From positions 1 to 64,000 of the forward strand of contig JAOARG010000003.1 of assembly GCA_025210655.1 (NCBI GenBank): DNA of 64,000 nucleotides. The letters run 5' to 3'. The position numbers were made by a program, and so were the translations under genes. The notes under the pieces are model-generated. The model ran no database searches. It saw nothing but the letters and a program-made list of their open reading frames with translations, and was not told where the DNA came from. Numbering within the stretch: the stretch's first letter is position 1; each line of letters opens with the position of its first letter. Positions 25,505 through 34,575 of this stretch are shown here, in pieces. The stretch comes from Bacillota bacterium. Lineage in GTDB: Bacteria; Bacillota; Clostridia; Peptostreptococcales; Acidaminobacteraceae.

Positions 25505-25650
25505 AATATCTCCTCCATATTTTTAAATCATAATGAAAAATAATATATTTACTCTTATTAAAAATTCGAGTTATCAGTAAAACACTTAATATTTTTAACA
25601 ATATTAAGGCTTTCTATTTATTTATAAAACATTTTCTCTAATTATCTTAA

Positions 25651-25700
25651 TTTTAACACCTGTTTGTTTTTCTGTACATAATTTAAAACAAGTGTTAAAA
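25651..25700. promoter_or_regulatory. inverted repeat between oadA and the Lrp-type gene
   Basis: Arms TTTTAACACCTGTTT (25651-25665) and AAACAAGTGTTAAAA (25686-25700) match at 14 of 15 positions with a 20-base gap. The site lies in the divergent promoter region, so an operator, perhaps for the adjacent Lrp-type protein, is the simplest reading. Confidence 0.5.
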
Positions 25701-25761
25701 TTAGTTTAGTTAAAATAATAAATCAAATAAATATATAAACTTTATTATATTAGGAGGATAT

Positions 25762-26193
25762 ATGGACAGTACAGATAGAAAAATACTTGAAATATTGCAA
25801 AGAGATGCTCGTATTTCTATGAAGGATCTAGGCAAGGAAGTTGCCCTTACATCTCCAGCAGTAACAGAAAGAGTAAAAAAACTTGAGGACAGCGGGATAA
25901 TTACAGGCTATAAAGCGATTGTAAATCCAAAAAAACTAAAAAAGCATATTAGAGCCCTAATAAATGTTGGATTAAAAGTTACTAACCACAAAGCATTTTT
26001 ACAGCTTGCTAGTGAAGAAAATACAATCATTGAATGTCATCACCTAACTGGTGACGATTGTATGCAAATCAAAGTTATTGTTGAAGATACTGAAGAATTA
26101 GAAAGACTGCTTGATAAAATACAAGCTATCGGGAGCACTAAAACAACAATAATTCTTTCATCTCCCCTAGAAAACAAGCCGATTTTACCATAA
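25762..26193 (+). CDS. Lrp/AsnC family transcriptional regulator
   Basis: A 143-residue regulator. Residues 1-60 form the helix-turn-helix (DSTDRKILEILQRDARISMK then VTERVKKLEDSGIITGYKA), and residues 65-143 the RAM ligand-binding domain, including HHLTGDDCMQIKVIVEDTEE. Lrp/AsnC proteins sense amino acids and bind as octamers near their own genes. ATG 25762 follows AGGAGG. The threonine aldolase gene follows 39 bases later, so a role in threonine or glycine metabolism is plausible; oadA is divergent. Confidence 0.92.
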   Translation: MDSTDRKILEILQRDARISMKDLGKEVALTSPAVTERVKKLEDSGIITGYKAIVNPKKLKKHIRALINVGLKVTNHKAFLQLASEENTIIECHHLTGDDCMQIKVIVEDTEELERLLDKIQAIGSTKTTIILSSPLENKPILP

Positions 26194-26232
26194 ATTATTT
26201 ATATAAACTAAAAAAATAATAGGAGTGATAAT

Positions 26233-27246
26233 ATGTATTCTTTTAGAGATGATTACAGCGAAGGTGCACATAGTAGCATATTAGAGGCATTAATTAAGTC
26301 TAATATGGAACAGGAGCTGGGTTATGGCAATGATAGCCATTCTATCAATGCTAAAGTTTTAATAAAAAAACATCTAAAAAATGGTGATTGCAATATTCAT
26401 CTAATTGCTGGTGGAACTCAAACTAACTTAATAGCAATTAGTTCTTTTCTTAGACCTCATCAAGCTTGTATTGCTGTAGAAAGTGGTCATATTGCTACAC
26501 ACGAAACTGGAGCTATTGAAGCTACAGGTCATAAAGTAATAACAGTCCCTACAAGTAATGGAAAAATTACAACATCACAAATTCAAGGGGTAGTTGATGA
26601 TCATACAGATGAACACATGGTAAAACCAAAACTTGTCTACATATCAAACCCTACCGAAGTTGGTACAACATACTCTGGAGAAGAAATGAAGGAAATATAC
26701 GAGTTTTGCCAGAAGAATAATCTTTTATTATATGTAGATGGAGCAAGGCTTGGATCTGCAATTATTGGCGAGAATGGAAACTTATCATTAGAAGATTTTG
26801 CAAAATACACTGATTCCTTTTTCATCGGTGGTACAAAAAATGGTGCCCTAATTGGTGAAGCCTTAGTAATCAATAAAAAATCCCTTAATGAGGATTTTAG
26901 ATTCTATATAAAACAAAAAGGAGCTTTAACAGCTAAGGGTCGTATACTGGGAATTCAGTTTGAAGAATTATTTAGAGATAACTTATATTATGATTTAGCA
27001 AAACATGGATGTGATATGGCTCAAAAATTACAAAATGCCATTATAGAAAAAGGTTACCCACTCCTTGCAAAGTCTAATACCAATCAGATTTTCCCTATTT
27101 TTTCAGACGAAAAGATAAAAGAACTTAGGCAAAACTTTGATTTTCATATATGGGAAAAAAACGATGCAAATAATTCAGTAATTCGTTTAGTCTGCTCTTG
27201 GGCAACTGATGAAGGACAAGTTGATAAATTTATAGACAGTATATAA
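26233..27246 (+). CDS. L-threonine aldolase family PLP enzyme
   Basis: A 337-residue fold-type I PLP enzyme of the beta-eliminating lyase/threonine aldolase family. It has FRDDYSEGAHSSI at the N-terminus, HIATHETGAIE, YVDGARLGSAI with the cofactor-binding aspartate, and the PLP lysine in GGTKNG (about residue 200). The reaction is threonine or allo-threonine to glycine plus acetaldehyde. ATG 26233 follows AGGAG. It is probably cotranscribed with the Lrp-type gene and ends at a strong terminator. The acetaldehyde could feed into acetyl-CoA metabolism. Confidence 0.9.
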   Translation: MYSFRDDYSEGAHSSILEALIKSNMEQELGYGNDSHSINAKVLIKKHLKNGDCNIHLIAGGTQTNLIAISSFLRPHQACIAVESGHIATHETGAIEATGHKVITVPTSNGKITTSQIQGVVDDHTDEHMVKPKLVYISNPTEVGTTYSGEEMKEIYEFCQKNNLLLYVDGARLGSAIIGENGNLSLEDFAKYTDSFFIGGTKNGALIGEALVINKKSLNEDFRFYIKQKGALTAKGRILGIQFEELFRDNLYYDLAKHGCDMAQKLQNAIIEKGYPLLAKSNTNQIFPIFSDEKIKELRQNFDFHIWEKNDANNSVIRLVCSWATDEGQVDKFIDSI

Positions 27247-27249
27247 ATA

Positions 27250-27287
27250 ATGGGTCTGTTCAACATATATTGAACAGACCCATTCAT
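27250..27287. terminator. bidirectional terminator
   Basis: Near-perfect 14-bp hairpin: ATGGGTCTGTTCAA (27250-27263) with TTGAACAGACCCAT (27270-27283), followed by TCATTT. It separates the convergent threonine aldolase and GGDEF genes. Confidence 0.88.
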
Positions 27288-29219
27288 TTACTTATCTTTA
27301 TAAAAACTATATCCATTTTTACCTGAGTATTTCACATCGTATAATGCTATATCCGAATTTTTTAATAATGCTGTATAGTTTGTACCATTTTCAGGGTACA
27401 AACTTACTCCCATACTTGCGCTTATTTTGAATTTATCTTCTCTTATCGTATATTCTTTGCTAATTACATTCTTAAGTCTATCTAAAACCTTAATAAGATT
27501 GTCCTTAGTTTCATAATTTCTAACTAAGACTGCAAACTCATCCCCGCCCATTCTTGCGGCAAAGGCCATAAAATCCAACTCATTATTGATTCTATAAGAT
27601 ACCATTTTAAGAAGTATATCCCCTACATCATGTCCAGCTGTATCATTGACATTCTTAAAACCGTCTAAATCTATAAACACTACCGCAAATTCTCCTGTAG
27701 TATCAAGTATTTCCTTTTCTACAGTTTCTTTAAAATAATGTCTATTTGGCATATCTGTCAAACTATCATGATAAGCCATATACTTTGCTTTATTTTCTGA
27801 CTTTCTCATTTTAGTAATATCATTAGCAAATATAACTATCTCCTTAATCCCATGGGAATCTAATTGGATAATCGGTTCAATTCTATTTTGATATATCCTA
27901 TCTTCAGTTTCAAATTCAAACTCACTGGATATACCTCTAAAGCCAAGATTAATTCCTTCTATTGATTTCAAATAATAATTTTCTGGAAATACTTGTCCAA
28001 TTGGCATATTAACAACTGTATCATTATTAATACCAAGATGTTTTATAGCTTGACCCTCACAATGCTTTACCAGTATCTTATTATCTACCCAAACAAGTCT
28101 AAAAATCATACTTGGAAGTATTCTTACAGTATGCTTATACTCTTCTGCTAATTTAAGTCTGCTCCTTTCAACATCAAGAAGCTTGGAATACTTGGATATA
28201 AAAACTCTAATAACTATAAAAGTAACAATCGCAATCAAAATTATTGCAATCAATATAATTCCAAGAACATTCATTCTTAAATCAAGACGATCATCTTGAT
28301 TTAAACTATAAAGCAAAACCTTATTTTCCCTTAGTTTTGAATATATTTTTGTTTTCTTCTCCCCCATAATTGTTTGCTCTACTATTAAGGGTTCTTTTCC
28401 CTTATTCACCCTATTTAAGTAATAGGTATCTTGGGGAGAAAAAGAAGTGTAATAGCCATATTCTATAGTATAATTTTGAAGTTTAGATCTATTTTCAACA
28501 GTAAATCTTTCATTCCAAGCCTCAACATTTATTAAGGCTACTTCATCTATTAATGTAGATTCCCCTACTAGTTTTTCAAGAAACGTATTAGGATCATTGG
28601 ACTTAACAACCCCAAAAGCTTTTTTATCATTTACATAAAGATTTAACAAATAATTTGTTCCTGGAATTTTATAGTAAGTAAAAATATAATACCCTTCCTG
28701 CTCAAAGGCTAATGATCTAGGTCCCGCCCAAAAATATCCATCACTGTAACCTTTATTTATTGATACAGTATCATCATCAAAAAGTTGTCTAAAGGCTGTA
28801 TACCAAAATCCCCACTTTTTTGTTGATAAACCAATCTCTTTTTCAAATGTTGATTTTTCAATTATTATATCGTCACCATAATCTTTAAATAGCGCTACAC
28901 CTGAGAGTTTATTTTTCTCCTTTAGATAGAATAAATTCTTATCACTAAATTTATCAAGATTATCTTTTCCAATCTCTTCAACTATTTCCTCGGATATTAC
29001 TTTCAACTTATCATGAAGATATACTTCGATTAATTCTTCTGTTGAAACGGCATTATCAATGTTTGACTCTATCAGTGCTGATAGTTTTGCAATCTCTTCA
29101 TTTTGCTGATTAATCAGAATACTGTCATAAGCCCTGATTGTTGTGAAAATAACACTCAAAACAACAGCAATCATGAGAAGTACAATCCATCTGTCAATTT
29201 TTGAAAAAAACTTCTTCAT
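27288..29219 (-). CDS. membrane sensor diguanylate cyclase (PAS-GGDEF)
   Basis: A 643-residue protein: membrane segment at about 12-32, a large extracytoplasmic domain (about 33-315) of Cache-like character (YFWAGPRSLAFEQEGYYIFT), a second membrane segment (about 320-342), a PAS-like region (about 360-465) and a GGDEF domain (about 475-643). The last has YHDSLTDMPNRHYF, DLDGFKNVNDTAGHDVGD and RMGGDEF, so it looks active; the RxxD I-site is missing. ATG 29219 follows AGGAGG. A small membrane-anchored protein is encoded just upstream (10-base spacing) and may act with it. Confidence 0.88.
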   Translation of the reverse strand: MKKFFSKIDRWIVLLMIAVVLSVIFTTIRAYDSILINQQNEEIAKLSALIESNIDNAVSTEELIEVYLHDKLKVISEEIVEEIGKDNLDKFSDKNLFYLKEKNKLSGVALFKDYGDDIIIEKSTFEKEIGLSTKKWGFWYTAFRQLFDDDTVSINKGYSDGYFWAGPRSLAFEQEGYYIFTYYKIPGTNYLLNLYVNDKKAFGVVKSNDPNTFLEKLVGESTLIDEVALINVEAWNERFTVENRSKLQNYTIEYGYYTSFSPQDTYYLNRVNKGKEPLIVEQTIMGEKKTKIYSKLRENKVLLYSLNQDDRLDLRMNVLGIILIAIILIAIVTFIVIRVFISKYSKLLDVERSRLKLAEEYKHTVRILPSMIFRLVWVDNKILVKHCEGQAIKHLGINNDTVVNMPIGQVFPENYYLKSIEGINLGFRGISSEFEFETEDRIYQNRIEPIIQLDSHGIKEIVIFANDITKMRKSENKAKYMAYHDSLTDMPNRHYFKETVEKEILDTTGEFAVVFIDLDGFKNVNDTAGHDVGDILLKMVSYRINNELDFMAFAARMGGDEFAVLVRNYETKDNLIKVLDRLKNVISKEYTIREDKFKISASMGVSLYPENGTNYTALLKNSDIALYDVKYSGKNGYSFYKDK

Positions 29220-29228
29220 AAGGCCCTC

Positions 29229-29621
29229 CTAAAAATTTCTTTTTTCAGGAGAAACTGTAGCCCATGTTGATATTGTCATATCAATAATTTTTTCTCCAAC
29301 TATATTAAAAATTATATATGATACTGCATAACCATCTTGATGATTTACACTACTAGCTCTCACAAGTATATATAGTTTATCACCCTGAGGTGTTTCAAAT
29401 ACCGATACTTCTGGTTCGTAATAACCTTCTGATTCCATATTTTTACGAAATTCTAATAGTTTATTAGTTATTTCAGAATTAAAATAGTTTTTGTCTTCAT
29501 TCTCTATTATTGTATATTTTACATTTTCTAATATCTTTTCTGAAAAAGATTTTTTATTAATTAGTAAAACACTCAATATTAAAGTAATTAGTAATGGGAT
29601 TATAATAATTTTCTTTTTCAT
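29229..29621 (-). CDS. small membrane-anchored extracytoplasmic protein
   Basis: A 130-residue protein with a single N-terminal hydrophobic segment (residues 3-21) after a KKK start, then a soluble domain of about 105 residues facing outside. No known domain is visible. The pattern YAVSYIIFNIVGEKI suggests a compact beta-rich fold. ATG 29621 follows AGGAG. Its stop is 9 bases from the start of the GGDEF sensor gene, so the two are cotranscribed and this could be an accessory sensor for that protein. Confidence 0.65.
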   Translation of the reverse strand: MKKKIIIIPLLITLILSVLLINKKSFSEKILENVKYTIIENEDKNYFNSEITNKLLEFRKNMESEGYYEPEVSVFETPQGDKLYILVRASSVNHQDGYAVSYIIFNIVGEKIIDMTISTWATVSPEKRNF

Positions 29622-29739
29622 AGTTTTCTCCTAGATCTAAACATGAATTTATATAAATATATTATAACATTATTACTATATTCTTGCTAATTATAAAACT
29701 ATTCTGAATTTTATATCTTTGTATATGTTTCACATAGAA

Positions 29740-30786
29740 TTATTTGTCCATAGAATACAGGGCATAAACTAGTTCAAACAGGTCATACAACTTACGAGGA
29801 TCCTTACCTGTTATTTCTTTCACTTTCCCTAATCTATAGGCCAAAGTATTCCTATGAATTCTTAGGTTTTTTGATACTTTGGAAATGTCACCGTCATATT
29901 CATAAAAAGCTTTCAAAGTATCTTCTAGTTCCAATTTTTCTCCATGGGATCTAATTTCTGAAATAAATTTTGCGGTTTCACCTGAATTTCTATATCTTAG
30001 TTCCATCAAAAATTTTATATCTTCATAGTATACGATTTTACTATCCTTGAAACTCTTTTCCCCGTATTCTAGAGCCTTTATACTCTGATCAAAGGAAGTG
30101 GAGAAGTTTAGTTCACATCTTCCTATACCAATCATTTTTACATTTTCATTGCTTTCAAAGTATTTCATTATTCTTTCACTATCAAAATTCTTTTCAAATA
30201 TTACAAGGTATCTATTGGATTCTATTCTTAAGTACTTAATATTGCTTGGTAGCATTTTTCTGAGATAATTTTCAAACTTTTTATTATCCTCTACAATATA
30301 TATAACAGAATAAAGCTTCTTATTAAGATCTATTTTATATTCCTTGGCCATAGCTATAAATTGATCATCATACTGCTTCTTTCTATAGGCTAATTCATAT
30401 AAAAATTCCTCTAATCTTTTCTCTTTTTCCTTGAATTTTTCTATATTCTTCTTTTGATTGATTAACAAAGATGCCGTAATACCTACAAGTTGACTAAGGG
30501 GCTTAACATTCTGAGGACTACCTGTTATACCTACTACACCAATAACCTTGTCTGAAATAATTATCGGAAGATTCACTCCTGGCAAAGTATTTTTACCCGG
30601 TTTATCAATTTCAATTAATTTCTTTGAAGAAATCGCCTCAAGTGCCCCTTCATGTATACTTCCTATTCTTGACTTATCACCACTACCAATAATAACTCCT
30701 TTTTCATTCATTACATTCACATTATATGGAATTACTTTCATCATTTCATCAACTATTGCTTGTGCCAATCCTTTAGATAATTTCAT
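29740..30786 (-). CDS. cdaR: CdaR family sugar-diacid/glycerate regulator
   Basis: A 348-residue activator. The N-terminal sugar-diacid recognition domain (MKLSKGLAQAIVDEMMKVIP, residues 1-130) binds ligands such as glycerate or galactarate. A GGDEF-related central region follows, and the C-terminal PucR-type helix-turn-helix contains YDGDISKVSKNLRIHRNTLA. The start is taken as ATG 30786 nine bases behind GGAGAGG; earlier in-frame ATGs up to 30804 are possible. It lies downstream of glycerate kinase and a GntP permease, so it most likely activates this D-glycerate operon. A hairpin separates it from the kinase gene. Confidence 0.88.
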   Translation of the reverse strand: MKLSKGLAQAIVDEMMKVIPYNVNVMNEKGVIIGSGDKSRIGSIHEGALEAISSKKLIEIDKPGKNTLPGVNLPIIISDKVIGVVGITGSPQNVKPLSQLVGITASLLINQKKNIEKFKEKEKRLEEFLYELAYRKKQYDDQFIAMAKEYKIDLNKKLYSVIYIVEDNKKFENYLRKMLPSNIKYLRIESNRYLVIFEKNFDSERIMKYFESNENVKMIGIGRCELNFSTSFDQSIKALEYGEKSFKDSKIVYYEDIKFLMELRYRNSGETAKFISEIRSHGEKLELEDTLKAFYEYDGDISKVSKNLRIHRNTLAYRLGKVKEITGKDPRKLYDLFELVYALYSMDK

Positions 30787-30805
30787 GATCATCATCCTCT
30801 CCATG

Positions 30806-30847
30806 GCAAAATGGTACTAAAAATCACTTGAGATTTTCAGTACCATT
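30806..30847 (-). terminator. hairpin between glycerate kinase and cdaR
   Basis: Arms AATGGTACT (30810-30818) and AGTACCATT (30839-30847) enclose an inner GAAAATC/GATTTTT stem; on the minus strand TTTTG follows. It may be a partial terminator that lowers cdaR expression. Confidence 0.6.
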
Positions 30848-30852
30848 AGCTA

Positions 30853-31998
30853 TTATTTAAATATATTTATCATTCGTGTAATGTTTTCGCTTAAATTCTC
30901 TAAATTTTTCTCGCTTCTTTCAAAAGCGTCTTCCAAAGTCATGGCTCCCGTTACCATACTAAATATACTATCAATTCCGTTTTCATATAGCATATCTACT
31001 TTTTCGCCTATTGCTCCTACCAAAGCAATAACTGGTTTATCATATTTCTTAGCAAGTTTTGCAACACCATATGGAGTTTTGCCAAATACAGTCTGATTAT
31101 CTATACTTCCTTCTCCTGTCCAAACCATATCAGCATCTTTTATCTTATCTTCAATTCCTGAATACTCAATAACCATATCAATACCTGGCTTTAGTATTCC
31201 GCCAAGAAAGGCCATAAGACCTGCCCCTAAACCACCTGCTGCACCTGCACCAGCTATAGTTATTATATCTATACCCAATGATTTATTAATCACTTCTCCA
31301 AAATGTTTTAAACTAAGATCTAGTTCTTTAACCATTTCTGGAGTAGCCCCTTTTTGAGGTCCAAAGATTTGTGACGCTCCATTGTCACCTATTAGAGGAT
31401 TGTTAACATCACATGCTACAATTATCTCAATATCTTTCAGCCTCTTGTCAACTTGGGAAAGATCAATACTTTCAATATCTTTTAAATACTTACCACCCCT
31501 TTCAATAATATTGCCACTTTTATCAAGAAGTTTCCCACCTAGGGCTTCAATCATTCCTGCACCACCATCGTTAGTAGCACTGCCACCAATACCAATTAAA
31601 ATCTTTTCAATCGGATGTTGAAGACATGCCTTAATAAGTTGACCGGTTCCATATGTGGAGGTAATCATTGGATTTCTATCTATAAGTGAAACTAGTTCTA
31701 ATCCACTTGCACTTGCCATTTCAAGTACAGCAATCTTTCCTCCTCCAAGTATTCCGTACTTTGCATTTACAGGCTTACCTAAGGGACCGAGCACCTCTAC
31801 ACTTAATAGTTCTCCTCCAGTAGCATCTACTAAAGATCTTGTGGTCCCTTCCCCTCCATCTGCCATAGGAACTTTTATACATTCAATATTTTCATCTATT
31901 TTCTTTATGCCCTTTTCCATTGCATCACATGCTTCAAGAGCAGTCATGCTTTCCTTATATGAATCAGGGGCCAACACAATCTTCATTTTATTTTTCAT
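30853..31998 (-). CDS. glycerate kinase (GlxK/GarK family)
   Basis: A 381-residue glycerate kinase of the bacterial type I family. Motifs are IVLAPDSYKESMTALEA at the N-terminus, MADGGEGT (about 45-52), GIGGSATNDGGAGM (about 135-150) and GEGSIDNQTVFGK (about 295). It phosphorylates D-glycerate with ATP, giving 2- or 3-phosphoglycerate for lower glycolysis. ATG 31998 follows AGGAG. It lies 15 bases after the GntP permease gene and before cdaR, a typical glycerate uptake and use unit. Confidence 0.93.
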   Translation of the reverse strand: MKNKMKIVLAPDSYKESMTALEACDAMEKGIKKIDENIECIKVPMADGGEGTTRSLVDATGGELLSVEVLGPLGKPVNAKYGILGGGKIAVLEMASASGLELVSLIDRNPMITSTYGTGQLIKACLQHPIEKILIGIGGSATNDGGAGMIEALGGKLLDKSGNIIERGGKYLKDIESIDLSQVDKRLKDIEIIVACDVNNPLIGDNGASQIFGPQKGATPEMVKELDLSLKHFGEVINKSLGIDIITIAGAGAAGGLGAGLMAFLGGILKPGIDMVIEYSGIEDKIKDADMVWTGEGSIDNQTVFGKTPYGVAKLAKKYDKPVIALVGAIGEKVDMLYENGIDSIFSMVTGAMTLEDAFERSEKNLENLSENITRMINIFK

Positions 31999-32013
31999 AT
32001 TCCTACTCCTATA

Positions 32014-33264
32014 CTAAAATATAACACCATAGATGACTGTAGACACAAAAGCAAGTGTTAGACCAACAAGTGATTCAAAAGGTACTACCTTAAGTCTACT
32101 TTTAATATCTAAATATACACTACCACCTGTAGCGTGGAAGAAGCTACCATGTGGTAAATGATCAAGTACTGTTGCTCCTGAATGAATCATTGCTGCTCCT
32201 GAAAGTGGTGCAACACCAAGTCCCAGCACAGTACTACCAAATACTGAACTAGCTACCGCCGTCCCTGCAGTTGTAGATGCTGTAGCAGCAGACATCAATA
32301 TACCAGAAATAGGTGCCAATAGGAATGCTGGAAGTGCTGTAGAAGTTAGACCACTGATAATTACGTCTTTCAAAGCAGAATTACTTATTATACCAGCTAT
32401 TGTTCCTGTCCCAATTAGTAGGATTGCAACTCCACTCATTTTGCTCAATCCAATTGTTGCGTATTGATTAATATTTTTAATTTTACCCATAGCTAGAGAC
32501 CCAACAATACCACCAATAGGAAGGGCTAATAATGGATCTACTTTTATACCTACCATTGGTCTAAGTGATAACAATAATATAGTAACCAAAGGCCCAATTA
32601 TTGCTCCAAAGAAATTCGGTTTATCTTCTTTAAGAACACTAAGTTCCTCTACTTTAACTTTCTCTCCTTTATTGATTAAGGATTTTGCTAAAATAAAAGT
32701 CACTATTAAACCAAATATAGCTGGTACTATTCCAGCCGCCATAACACTTGATAAATCAACCTTAAATGTTTCTGCTGCTGCAATCGTGTTTGGATTCGGC
32801 GACATTATATTTCCTGCCTTACCTCCTCCGATCATTGCTAATAATACCGATGACTTTGACATTCCAGTCCTTTGTGCAATTGCTAAAGCAACTGGTGATA
32901 CAGTAATAACAGCAACATCAATAAATACTCCCACGGCTGTTAATACACATGCTGCAATAATAAGTGCTAGTAATGCTTTGGATTCACCGATTTTCTCTAT
33001 TATTGTTTCAGCAATTTTTGCTGCTGCTCCTGACTCAATAAGAACACCCGCTAAAATTCCTGCAGTCAAAATTCTAATTACTGCTGGCATAATATTTTTG
33101 GCTCCAGCAATCATCAGTCCAACTGTATCAGTTAATCCTGCCCCTCCAATTAGACCACCTAGAAGTGCTCCAATAATCAATCCATATGCAGGTTGTACCT
33201 TTTTAAGAATTAAAAATATTGCGATAGCCAAACCAAGTATTGCTCCTAAAGCTGTAACTTGCAT
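32014..33264 (-). CDS. GntP family permease, probably for D-glycerate
   Basis: A 416-residue transporter with about 12 hydrophobic segments. GntP-type motifs include PAYGLIIGALLGGLIGGAGL, GGGKAGNIMSPNPNTIAAAE and HSGATVLDHLPHGSFFH. GntP family members import gluconate or related sugar acids with protons. Its place in front of glycerate kinase and cdaR points to D-glycerate. ATG 33264 (MQVTALG) follows GAGGGG; an upstream in-frame start at 33282 has no better site. It heads the three-gene operon. Confidence 0.88.
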   Translation of the reverse strand: MQVTALGAILGLAIAIFLILKKVQPAYGLIIGALLGGLIGGAGLTDTVGLMIAGAKNIMPAVIRILTAGILAGVLIESGAAAKIAETIIEKIGESKALLALIIAACVLTAVGVFIDVAVITVSPVALAIAQRTGMSKSSVLLAMIGGGKAGNIMSPNPNTIAAAETFKVDLSSVMAAGIVPAIFGLIVTFILAKSLINKGEKVKVEELSVLKEDKPNFFGAIIGPLVTILLLSLRPMVGIKVDPLLALPIGGIVGSLAMGKIKNINQYATIGLSKMSGVAILLIGTGTIAGIISNSALKDVIISGLTSTALPAFLLAPISGILMSAATASTTAGTAVASSVFGSTVLGLGVAPLSGAAMIHSGATVLDHLPHGSFFHATGGSVYLDIKSRLKVVPFESLVGLTLAFVSTVIYGVIF

Positions 33265-33413
33265 TATAGTCCCCTCTTTCAAAATGTATTTTTATTGACT
33301 TAACTCATGTTACTTCATGCATAAAGATAACGTTTTCTTATAATTCATTATATATCCTTCTGAGAATATTTTAATTACTAAAATAACTATTATTTTTATG
33401 CATTTGCACAAAT

Positions 33414-34313
33414 TTAATCAAACAATGAAAGTTGAACTTCTTGTGTCTGTCCAATTTTTTCTTCATAGACACGGCTATAACTATTTGATATCCCTAGTTT
33501 TTTCCTATTGTGATTGAACATATTATAAAACTCATCTTTATAATATTTATCTACTCCACCTTTTGAATAAAGTTTCTGTAATTCATCATATAGCTCAGGA
33601 TAAAAATCACTTATTGTCTTAAAAAATGACCCTCTGAATTTTCCCCTTAGATATAAAAATCCAGGTAATACATAATCTATATTTGATTCTTTACCTTTCT
33701 CAAGTAACTGGATAATATTTTCCTTATTATCAGTTAATCTAGGTATTATAGGCATGATGTGCATCCCCACAGACGCATTTGTTTTGGAAAACTCACTTAA
33801 CATTTTAAATCTTTTCTCTGATGAAACCCCTAATGGTTCCAAAATTCTTCTTTGGTCTTCGTCTACTGTTGTAATAGTAGCAGCTATATTTATATATGTA
33901 ATTTTAGAAAGTTCGTCAATCAAATCTATGTCCCTTAAAATCAAATCAGATTTTGTAGAAATTATTGCTGGGCTTCTGTACTTAATTAAAAGCTTTAACA
34001 CATCTCTCATTATTTTATATTTTGCTTCAACCGGCTGATAACTATCCGTCACACCACCAATATTAATCACATCATACTTCCATGATTTTTTCATTAACTC
34101 TTTCTCAAGTTCATCAACTATATTCACTTTTACACTTATATCCCTAAAAAAGTCTTGATTTTCAAGATATTTATTAGAGTTTATTGCATAACAATATACA
34201 CATCCATGCTGACATCCCCTATAAACATTGAGATCCCATCCATAAGGAATTTTTCTCTTTAATTTATTCAAAGCAGAACTACAATGTATTTCATTAATAC
34301 TTAAAGTCCTCAT
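33414..34313 (-). CDS. radical SAM protein, SPL-like family
   Basis: A 299-residue radical SAM enzyme. The [4Fe-4S]/SAM motif is CQHGCVYC (C-x3-C-x2-C, about residues 34-41), preceded by NVYRG. GGVTDSYQPVEAKYKI and MHIMPIIPRL are typical of the DNA repair photolyase (SplB-related) group often annotated as Rv2578c-like. The reaction is unknown. It ends QLSLFD, a common tail in this group. ATG 34313 is 9 bases behind GAGAGG. A terminator-like hairpin lies 30 bases upstream. A second, more distant radical SAM paralog is at 55556-56755. Confidence 0.85.
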   Translation of the reverse strand: MRTLSINEIHCSSALNKLKRKIPYGWDLNVYRGCQHGCVYCYAINSNKYLENQDFFRDISVKVNIVDELEKELMKKSWKYDVINIGGVTDSYQPVEAKYKIMRDVLKLLIKYRSPAIISTKSDLILRDIDLIDELSKITYINIAATITTVDEDQRRILEPLGVSSEKRFKMLSEFSKTNASVGMHIMPIIPRLTDNKENIIQLLEKGKESNIDYVLPGFLYLRGKFRGSFFKTISDFYPELYDELQKLYSKGGVDKYYKDEFYNMFNHNRKKLGISNSYSRVYEEKIGQTQEVQLSLFD

Positions 34314-34335
34314 ACAATCATACCTCTCTAATAAT

Positions 34336-34361
34336 TTAAAAAGCCTGTTTTAAAAAAACAG
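34336..34361 (-). terminator. terminator-like hairpin just upstream of the radical SAM gene
   Basis: Hairpin GCCTGTTTT/AAAACAGGC (34343-34362) followed on the minus strand by TTTTTAAA. It lies only about 30 bases before the start codon at 34313, leaving little space for a promoter between, so it could act as an attenuator as well as ending upstream transcription. Confidence 0.7.
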
Positions 34362-34370
34362 GCAAATAAA

Positions 34371-34400
34371 CGACCTACGAACCACGACCTACGAACCACG
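34371..34400. repeat. 14-bp direct repeat (CGACCTACGAACCA)x2
   Basis: Two perfect tandem copies of CGACCTACGAACCA (34371-34384, 34385-34398). The reverse complement, TGGTTCGTAGGTCG, recurs with one change at 58951-58974. Confidence 0.85.
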
Positions 34401-34476
34401 GCACTTATTTACCATCTATTCAAAGCTTGTTCATAATCTATTAAAATTTAAGTCCTATAATAATTCTATAAGTAAT

Positions 34477-34554
34477 CTTCCACCTCTTAAGTATTAGAGG
34501 TTGTCCTCCCGACGTTGGAAGTGTTGTCCCCTAAGGAGCCCATGAAGGCTCCTT
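34477..34554. repeat. intergenic hairpin cluster
   Basis: A nested hairpin CTTCCA (34477-34482) to TGGAAG (34516-34521) enclosing CCTCT/AGAGG (34483-34500), followed by AAGGAGCC-N6-GGCTCCTT (34533-34554). The last lies downstream of the M48-type gene but lacks a T-tract. The 262-base spacer 34314-34575 has no gene. Confidence 0.65.
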
Positions 34555-34575
34555 ATTTACTTTCTAGTATCATAT

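Noticed and set aside
32672-33298. Plus-strand open frame of 208 codons
   Set aside because: Antisense shadow of the GntP permease gene; no ribosome binding site.
34371-34400. Possible CRISPR-like repeat
   Set aside because: Only two directly adjacent 14-bp units without spacers; no cas genes.
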